From Mesostigma viride (Eukaryota; Streptophyta; Mesostigmatophyceae; Mesostigmatales; Mesostigmataceae), in assembly GCA_009746045.1 (NCBI GenBank), contig RPFO01000102.1:1549040-1613039 (forward strand): a stretch of DNA of 64,000 nucleotides. The letters run 5' to 3'. How positions within the stretch are numbered: the first letter of the stretch is position 1; the number at the start of each line of letters is the position of its first letter. The notes beneath the pieces were generated by a model. It was not told the DNA's origin and searched no databases. It saw only the letters and a program-made list of their open reading frames with translations. Made by a program: the position numbers and the translations under genes. This document shows positions 50,999-60,800 of the stretch, in pieces.

Positions 50999-51287
50999 GC
51001 CGGGCCCACTTCGAATGTTCCGCGGTCCAAGCCAAGTGTGTGACACTTTTCCTTCAATTTTGAGGCAAAAATCTTGAATTTTGGCTTGCGAACGTATAAA
51101 TTTCACGTAAATATTACAATTTGTGGGTATTTATCTCATTGTAAGTCTCGTGTGACATAAAAACTTTACATTAGCGTGAAATTGCATTGTTTCATTGAAG
51201 AATATCATGGATACATTCGTCGCACTTGAGACGGAGTCGACTGAATTTACTAAAGACTCGTCCAACATAAAATAAAGTCTTCGAACG

Positions 51288-51817
51288 TCACTTCTTATTC
51301 TCGCTCCTTGCTTCTGCTTCCAATTTCTGCTGTTCTGTTTTGGACTTCTTCCTCTTTGGATCGATGGACATCGCAGGTGCCCACTTTGCCACATCATTCC
51401 AACTCTTTCCGTCCATCAGAGTCACCACCTTCTTCACATAATCCAAAGGCATCCAGAACTTGCCCCTATGCAACTTTCCGCCCTCTGTCTCTTCTGGAAA
51501 AAACTTCATGCAAACGTCCCTCCATTTCCGATCGTATCCACCTACCTGCCCGTACAACTTCACCTCCTGTAACTTGGTATACTTTTGCTTTTCCCTACTC
51601 GCATTGGCCCTTCTCATGGTGTTCTCGGCCCACCCATCAATCCAGAAGCACTCCGGTGCTCCGTGTTTCTGTTCCCCGTCCATAAGTCTCATCCACAGCG
51701 TAGGCTTCTCATAAGGCTCTTGGCTCTGCGCATTCGCTTCCACCCCTTCAGACTGAGCAGCAAGTTTAGCTGCAGGACCGAAGCCCACCGCAGCGTTCGC
51801 CCGCACCACATCATTAC
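51288..51817 (-). CDS. Hypothetical gene last exon
   Basis: It follows a 116-bp intron (51818-51933, GGTGAGG … GCGCAG) and adds 175 aa before the stop. It includes a helical GYDRKWRDVCMKFFPEET region and a Lys/Glu-rich tail. Phase 1 matches exon 11. Confidence 0.72.
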
Positions 51818-54800
51818 CTGCGCGTAACCAATCGGCACATCAACGACGGACTAAAGTCAACGTAGATAGATTGCAAACGAATTTAAAAAAAAATTCAGGA
51901 TACATGCCACGACCAAAACAGCGATTTCCTCACCCTTTGTTATTCCTTTCGGAGCTCGAGTAGCAGCTGTCTTGGGTCGAGACGAGCCGGAAGACTTGGA
52001 GGGCGCGGCAGGCTTCTTCCTCCCCTCAGACGTCGCTCTACGAGTTGACCCTCCTGCCCCTCCACCCCTTGCCCTTCCATCACCCCTTCGCCTCCCTCCA
52101 TCTTCCTCCTCCTCGTCGTCATCCCCTCCTCCTCCTCCTCCTCCTCCTCCTCCTCCTCCCCTCCTCCTCCTCCTCCTCCTCCTCCTCCTCCTCCTCCTCC
52201 TCCTCCTCCTCCTCCTCCTCCTCCTCCTCCTCCTCCTCCTCCTCCTCCTCCTCCTCCTCCTCCTCCTCCTCCTCCTCCTCCTCCTCCTCCTCCTCCTCCT
52301 CCTCCTCCTCCTCCTCCTCCTCCTCCTCCTCCCCCTCCTCCCCTCCTCCCCCTCTCCCCTCCTCCCCCTCCCCCCCTCCCCCTCCTCCTCCTCCTCCTCG
52401 GAGGAGGAGGATGATGATGACTCGACTGGCTGCCTTCGAAGCTCTTTCTTGGGATACTTTGAAACGCGCGTAGGCGCGGAAGGAGCGACAGGCCGGGCAG
52501 AAGCGCCAGGCTCAGCTTCATCTTCGTCGTCCGAGATTTGAACAACTGCCTTTCGAAGCTTTTTGGAAGGGTGTGACTCCGGCTGCGGCTGGACAGACGG
52601 CCGCTGCCCACCCTTCCCTTTGTCCCGCGTCTTCTGCGGTGACGACTTCTCTCCCCCCTTAGACGTCTTCTGCGGTGACGACTTCTCTCCCCCCGTAGAC
52701 GTCGCTCTGCGAGTCGACCCTCCTTCCTTTCCCTGTCCCTCGCCTCCCTCGTCCCCATCCGAATCTCCTTCCGCGTCATCCTCAGCCTTCCTCTTCTTCG
52801 CCAATGACGTCCACGAGACGTCAGGCATCTTCCCCATCCGAACCAGTAAGTCTTCGAAGCCATCCAATGACTTCTTTCCGCCAAAAACGACCACGATGGG
52901 ACGCAACTCCTCGAAAAACTGCGTCGCTAGCTCGATAAGCTTCCTGTGGTAACCGGAAGCTCGTTCGACAGTTGTCTTTTTTGGAGGAACCATAAAGAGG
53001 TCATGGTCACCCCACCAGAAGTCCTTGAAGGACGTCCACTTGCGGCCGAACTCACCATCCAAATTCAGGATTCTACAGCACGGTAGTGGCGTCAGGCCAT
53101 CGTCTTGCCTCGCGAAAGTGGATGGGAAGCCCTCACCGTCGCCCACCGCCACCTCCGCCGCCACCCTCCTCACAAATGCCTTCTTCCTGTCAGGGCCGCC
53201 TTTAGGGAGACTATGAGAAGAATACCAGACGGTCATCTTATCCCAGGAAATGCTGCGCCAGTTATACTCAATCGGCTCAGCACTTTTCTCTTCCACCTTC
53301 TCCCCCCCTTTCCCTGCAACTTTCTCCTTCGCCTCAACAACCGCCTCCTTCTTCCCTTCCCCTCCTTCCATCTTTTTTTGATAGTGGAGATACAAGTCCT
53401 TGTCCAGAAGGCCGTGCGAACCCTTCATGCTGAAGTTCGGAGCGGTTTTGTCGAGGAGATCCACTAGATCGATTTTGCTATCCATCAGATCCTTTCTCGG
53501 AATCCTTAGGTGATTGGCAAGACCTTCGGACTTTAAGAGGTAGGCGACATTGCGCGTGATGATGACGGCCTTCTCCCAAAATGCAAGGAATCGATCGACG
53601 ACGTCCTTGTTCCTTGGCATCCGCCCAAGTAGTCGACAGCCGAACACCTCTTCAAATAAGCGAGAAGCCTTGTACTCCATATCAGCCCCCCCCTTACATT
53701 CGCCATCCAAGTCGGGCTTTTCCTGAAACTTAATAAGGATGAATTGGCGAACGCACTCAAGTACGTCCTTGGCCAACTCCACCAACTTTGACAGCTTTTC
53801 GGGCCCAACCTCCCCACTCATGATGCATTCACACACAGCGTCCATCATCGGAAACGACGCCAGGTTCCTTACAGACGTCCAGGACACCTTTTGCCCCTTC
53901 TTGGTGCCCTCGGCGTTAGCGAACCGGCATCTGAGAGTCATAGTCTCCTCAGAAGCTGGTGTGACTGAATTCTCATCATCCGGCCTGGCCTTTGTGAGGC
54001 GCAGGAAGGTGTTCGCCAGAACTCGATTGTAATTTGAAATTTGGGAAGGTTGGGCCTTGTTTTTTTTCCGCTCGCCTTCTTCCTCCCTCAACTCCCCCTT
54101 ATCCTCCTTACTCCCCTCCAAACTCCCTTCCCTCCCGACTGATTGTTTGGTGGCCGGCAGGATGTACGCCAGCAGGTTCGTGTAATGGCCATCGGGAATA
54201 AAATGCCCTTTGCCCTGCTTCACGACGCCGTGCAAGTACAGCCTGTTGTAATTCCAAACATCCAGAAGCGCCTGCCCAAGCGTCCGATCCGCTACCGCCT
54301 GATCTTCGGCATTGGCGCCCTTGGAGATTTCGAATAGGCGATCCAGCTTCTTCTTCCCAACCTCCTGTCACGAACAGAGGAACGAAAAATTGACACACAA
54401 GAACAATTCAAGGGTCGACTTGCAGCGTGACGTTATGAACGCACGGGAGCGCGAAAAATGGTCTTCAGCGCCGAAATCGGTAAGTTAGGGTCACTCTGCG
54501 AAACCACCCCAGAAATATGTCGGGATGAGAGTTTGACTGCCATTGTCGTTTCTGTGTGCGACTTCCCGCATTTATAATGCATGATAAAGGAAGACTTTTG
54601 ACATGGTCACTCCACAGTGCGACCCTTACTCGACATAACACGACGAAGTGGTGGAACTGCAGCGTCACCATTGCCATAGATAGAACTACCACTTACAGAT
54701 ATTTCCGGGAACTTTTTACACTCGTCCCAATTTGGAAGAAGGTCGGCCCCCCGAAGCAGAATGACGTTCGTTCCCCCGTACCCAGTATGGAATTGTTCCA

Positions 54801-57800
54801 TAAGGGATGAGAAAAGTTTAGCCGCCGCGGCACTGTCCTTCGCGTTCTCAGACGCTGCCCCCCCTTCACACATTAGTTTCTTAACATGTGTCACACCGGG
54901 CGTCCATTCCCCCTCCAATTGCTTGAAAGACTTTAAACCCTTGAAATAGTGGTTTCCGTCGACCACCGCATATCGAAGAACGAGATATTCGCCATCAGGA
55001 TGTTCCTCGTGAAATCTTGGGTCGAATGCCTTTAAGGAGGCCTGGCTTATTAGGCTGAAGACCTCCCTTGGTTGAAAATCAAAGGGCAGAACGTCGTCTT
55101 GTTCCCCGACTCGTGCATAGGTCCGGAACTCAACACCTCTCTTGAGGAAAGAAGCGGTGGACTTGGTTCCAAGATACTTCTCAATCTCCTTGTCGGACAA
55201 GGGGCGAAAGTAACGCGAGCCCACGAACTCCGCGTCAGTCCTAGCGCCATGGCATTTTTTCAGCCAATCCCGGTAAGGGCCGGAGGACGTGATGTGTTTG
55301 GCGAAGAGGCTTGGCTTGGTTTCCGCAAGCGCTTGAAAGGCGAACTGCCACACAGGGATGCACACCTTAAAATGCAAACTGTTTGTCTTTGCATTCAGCA
55401 AGATGCGCCCGTTCTCCCTGAACACCTCATCGCTTAGCAACCGCTGCCTCATGTTGTCAGGCAAAATCAGCCCGTTGACGGTGTGAATGCGCATGCTATT
55501 GCAACCGGTATCGATGAAGTCACTCGGTCGAATCCAACGGGATTCCCGCACAGCATTCGCGTCCCGAATGGCTTTGTCCCTGATCTCCTTCTCGGAGTCC
55601 ACGGTCGTTGCCATCTTCCACTCTTTGATGATCGGCTCCTTGTCCACCTTTCCACTACTCGTCAGGATCCCCTCCTTGAAGAGCTTTGAAAGTGCTTTCA
55701 GAAGCTCAAGAAAAGGGGAGAAGGTAGGCCACTTTAATATATCCGACGCCGGCGCCTTGCCCCTGGCTTCGACGTAGTTAAGCATCTCCTTGACGAGTGC
55801 AAAAACGGCATCATTGCCGGCCAACCTTCCGTCACCGTCTCCTTCCCCCTCGGCACCCTGAACGAAGGCATTGACGAACATGAGACAAGAAAGCAATAAA
55901 TAGTTTAACGTATGCATATAGTCCGCGAGCGTAGGAAAATCTCAGAGTAGGGTGCTAAGAACACAGAAGGTAAAAAGGGTCACTCCACGGAGCTACCCCT
56001 CTGAATCTAAATCACCAAAAACGCACCGCTTCCTTTTCTCCCGCCTTCTTCCCCTTCTTTCCTTTTCCGCCTTTCTCCCCCTCGCCACCCTGGAGGAAGG
56101 CATTGACGAAGATGAGACAGGAAAACAATAAATAGTTTAACGTTTGCAAATAGTCGGCGTGCAGACAAAAAATTCCGAATAGGGTGCAAAGAACGGAGAA
56201 GGTAAAAAGGTTCACTCCACAGAGCTACCCCTCTAAATCTAAAATTCCGCAAAAAACGCACCTCTTCCTTTTCTCCCGCCTTCTTCCCCTTCTTTCCCTT
56301 CCCGCCCTTCTCCCCCCGGCCGCGTCATCCTCCCCCTTATCCTTCCCCTTCTCCTTTTTATCCGCATCCCTCTTCTTTTTTGACGCTTTCGCCTGACCCT
56401 CAAGCAGCTTCGCCCGTTCACGATCCCTTCTCTTGAGATCCCACTTCATGAACTTGATGACCTTGTCCACCTTCGCCTCCGTGTACTCCTTTGGTTTCCA
56501 CTTGAACTTTTCGGTGCCCTTGGACTTGACTTGGTTGACGAAATCATAGGCCAGGTCACCGTTGAAGGTGTCAGATTGCATTGCGAAATCGGCCGCCGCC
56601 TCAACGCGTAGTTGGGTGAGATACTTGCGAAACTCCCCGGCACCCATCGTAACATCCTTAGGGGGCTTGCCTAGGATGAGGTCGCCAATATCACAGATAG
56701 TCTGCACCTTATTCTTTCTGCAATAAGCTTCTGGATCCTGAAGCTGCTTCGAGTGTCGTCGTCGCCTTTTTTTTAGCCTGCTGGAAGGTATACCAACAAC
56801 ACACAACATACACATGAAGCGAAATGTATTGAGAAGAGTAATCTGAACTCTGGCATCCTAGCTCTGCAGCGCGACCTTCAGCGTTAAAAACTTAAAAAAC
56901 ATTGTACAAACCTTTGCCTTCCCCTTCCCCTTCGGAGTTGGCTCGGGCTCATTTTCTTCCTCCTCCTCCTTCTCGTGCTCCTCCTCCTCTTCCTCCTCGT
57001 CCACCTCCTGCTCCTTCTCCTCCTCTTCCTCCTCGTCCACCTCCTGCATGAAAATAATAATTCAGACGATGACATTAAAAAAACGAGCATTAATTTTGTT
57101 TTAGGTGGCTCTCACGCTCGGGTCCGAAACTGGTTTTTTCAGGGGTACGGACTCTGTCCCAAATTTCCCTCTCACGCTTGGCCAAAACCGGTCGTTTTCT
57201 GACTCGGGGCTCTCACGCTTGACCTCGGCGCGAACCTAAATTCCAATTGGTTCGGCGCGGCGCCCTGCGGTTTGGCTGGGCAAGGCTTGTCCCGGCCTGT
57301 CCCACGTTTTTTCGTGGGACAGGCCGGGAAAGGTAAATAGTGCTGCTCTGAACGTGTGCTGAACGAAAGTCGTGCGTCCTGCCCAATGCACCGTACCTAG
57401 TACATAGTTTCGAATCCGATGTAGTAATTTTTTGTTCAGCTGGACATATTTTTTCCCGTGCGTGCTGTAACTTCACGATCACAAGTTAAGAAACTGGACG
57501 CGAATAGGATTGGAATTAGGCTACGGAAATGGTGCTTGTCCCAAGCACCAAAAAAACCTAGGACAGGCCGGGACGGATCCGACAAAAAAACAGGTTCCGG
57601 GCGCTCAAGCGTGAGAGGCGCCTTAACCCCTAAATGGTCTGGCTGCCGATTTTCCGCCTAAAACTGAGTTACAGCAGGAGGGGTGACATCTCCAGGCAAA
57701 ATTTCCTGGATACTAGGGGCCCGTCCCAGGGCCTGACTGCTGCGGTAAGCGCCGGCCCCTGAATTGAAATAGGGGCTGGCGAGTAATACGAGGGTCGGCG

Positions 57801-60800
57801 GCGGTGGCCCCGTATTACTGGCCCCCAATAGCGCAGCGCTACGTGGCCGAGCTGCGGCACCACGTGGCAAGATGCGGCACCACGTGGCAAGATGGGGCGC
57901 CACGTGGCTTGATGAGGCGCCACGTGGCTTGATGAGGCGCCACGTGGCTTGATGCTGGCATGCCTCTCCGGCGACAGGCAATTTCTGGGCAAGACATATC
58001 ACAGTACCCTAGTACCATCCGATCTACTTACGTCGCTACACTATCTCTGTTGGAGACCGGCGTGGGATTCCAACTAAACTGAACTGAACTGCACTGAACT
58101 GGGCAAGACATGTGCAGACTGCATGACAGTAGAGCGCGGCGCGGCGTGAGGACGGATGCCGACACAGTTTTTTGTGTAGGCATCCGTAGGCCCGTACATA
58201 GCTGGCATCCGGGGCATGGCAAGATGGGACGCCACGTGGCATGATGCGGCATGCCGCGCCTGCTGTACAATATGGGGGCCCGAAATCTAGGGCTGGCGGC
58301 TGCATAAAAATTCGGCCCCTGGAATCTCCCCTATAGGGGCCGAAAAGATGGGGGCTAGCTAGAATTGGTGCCGGTAGCTGCACGGGCCCCTAGTATGGAA
58401 ATAGGGGCCAGACATTCTGGACCGGCGGCTGCAGGATCCGGCCCCTATTTAGCTTGGCTCAATGTCACCCCTCCTGTTACAGCCGACACGTCGGCCCCTT
58501 CTCGGGGGACCAAATGCCGCGAAAACTATTGAGAATTAGGAAACGTTTAGCTGAGAAGATCGAAAGTTTATAATTTTCCTCACAGCATGGTACTAGGGTT
58601 TGCATACTTCTGACAAAGTTATGGAGGTGTTCTGGCCGGTCAAAGTACAAGGGGTCAGGGTACTTTTTCACGTACAACGTGCATTCCGGAAAACGACGAC
58701 CTGGCCATGGCGGCTTGCGCCCACGCATGGCATTTACGTTTTCGTTCGAATTTTCTGACCAAACTCAGGAAATTGATTTTATACGTCCTAAAGATGATAC
58801 AGGCCAATTTTTGGTTCGCGGGAATGCCATTTGATAGGTGTCGGCAGCGTTCTTGCTGGAAAAAACTGCGATCAGGCCGGACGATAGAAACGTTGACAGC
58901 AATACCTTTCCGGCGTATTTTAAAGGATATATTGGTTTCTTTGTACTTTTTATGATACATAGTAGTCGTAAACGTGCAAGGGTGGCCAGAAATCGCCGAA
59001 TCCAGCGACCATGCTGCACAACTTTGGTGTGCCGAAATGCGCCATTTTGCGGCCACCGCCTGGGCCAAGGTAACGCCATCCATGCCTGGTAAAGCTTAAG
59101 CATCGTTTTCCTATCGATGTTTGACGTTTATATATACGTTCTAGCTTGTGTAGCAAATTCTTTTTGCATTATTCATGCTCTTTCTTGACCCTGGCCTGGC
59201 CCCTTTCTAAAACACCCTTCTTAGATGCTTCCCTCAGTCAGTTGACCTGCCACAGGGTGATGGTGATAAGTTTTAGAGGCTGTATGGGTTTGAATACCTC
59301 CATATATGTTGGTTATACATTTCCCACACACATATTGCATGAGTGTGAGGCAGTTGGCTGGTCTCTGTGGCATCATCAAGCATGTAACCGGTGAGTAGAA
59401 GCTTCCCATTGTCAGCATGTGCCACCAGGTGTGCTGGCCATCACCTGGCAAGCTATAGCAGCTTAGGCCTAGTATATCCTTGCTAGGGCAAGCTGAAATA
59501 GGCTTAAAATCACTAGTTTGTTGGTGGCTGCCCCCTAGAATGCATGCCTTGCGTAGGGTATCCGTACCACGTTACCTACATGCATGGACAAGGTGGCACC
59601 TGCACATAGGTGCCATGTAAGGGCAGTGTGATGATGCAGTTATGTTTCCCCATCATTGTGGAAGGGAAATGTATTGTGTGGCATGGTTGGGGGCCATATT
59701 AGTAGGTATTAGTAGGTAGTATGCCCACTCCTACCCCCTTGGTTGCTTTTTCCCAACGGTACCCCTATGGGCTGTACTGGGTGTAACTGCTGGTATACCC
59801 ACCCAAATGATGACCCCAATGGCTCAAACTGTTCAGCAACTAATTGTTTATCATCCCTGAAGTGGTAGGTGCCTAGCTCTTACAACATAATTCAAAATGC
59901 ACATTCTACCAAAAATGAAAACGCTCGTCTTGACCCCCCTGACTTTGACGGCAGTTATACATGGCCTACCCTGCATATATGTAAGGTTGTGATATACCAA
60001 CCCGAAGGGCAACTCATGGACATGCTTGGCCCCCAAGGACAGCCATTGGATATGGGTGGGTTGGATGGCATCTGGTTTGCAAAATTGTGAAGTTACAGCC
60101 GATGCATCGGCAGTATTTCTGCCCATTTAGGGGTTAACGTGGCTCTGCGAAACGACCCCAATTAACCCTAAGCTTTAACAGTAAAATGAAACAAATTTCC
60201 TACCTCTACGTTCTCCGTCCCCATCCCTTCGACCTCTTCGAAAGGTTGATCGTCATCCTGCAAGACGAAACGTGCGTTCAGATAAATATACAAAGTCAGT
60301 CAAAACAGGAACTATTTCTTGAATACATGTATTCTATCTTCACAAATCGACCCCGAACCTTTAGCGGCATTTGCTTACCTCCGGGTTCCACGCTGAAGGA
60401 CTTTGTCCCTCAAAACGTGGAATGTCACCCTCCTGGCGGGAAGGAGAGAAAGAAATGCGTTGATCGTTAGTAACAATTTTCAACAAAAGAAATACACAAC
60501 ACAAATCTAAACGGACTCAATAAAAATGTACACAAATGTCAATAATTACCTCAATGTCAAATCTCCACTCCCGCAACACTTGTCCGATCGGCCACATCTC
60601 AGATGGAGTTGTGTGGCTCAGTTCGTTTTCGAAAAACGTCCGAAGAAAAAACAAGTGAGATAGCATGTCCTGACTCCATGATTTCTCGTTTATGTTCGCC
60701 GTCACTAACGACAGGCAGTCGTCGATCCCCTTGTACTCAAGCCATGCGACAACCTCCTTTCGTGGGGGCTCATACTGTCCGGCCATGTCGAACTCCCCAC

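Larger units (their letters stand above)
48809..51287. other. Convergent intergenic region
   Basis: It lies between the 3' ends of the kinase-like gene and the minus-strand hypothetical gene. It contains a perfect 18-bp inverted pair TTACAACGCGATACATCG / CGATGTATCGCGTTGTAA at about 50010-50060. It also holds a 31-bp exact piece of the LINE reverse transcriptase gene (50968-50998). No gene is supported. Confidence 0.55.
57044..60203 (-). other. Intron 6 of the hypothetical gene, swollen by nested DNA elements
   Basis: Its neighbours are 100-330 bp long, but this intron is 3.16 kb. Inverted-repeat-bounded elements at 57207-57622, 57623-60137 and 57675-58476 account for almost all of it. The leftover ends (57044-57206 and 60138-60203) total about 230 bp. 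The rest of the larger element (58490-60100) holds no protein I recognise. Confidence 0.65.

Noticed and set aside
52045-52541. Leu- and Ser-rich plus-strand ORFs
   Set aside because: They lie opposite the (AGG)n tract of the minus-strand exon, whose flanking frame is consistent.
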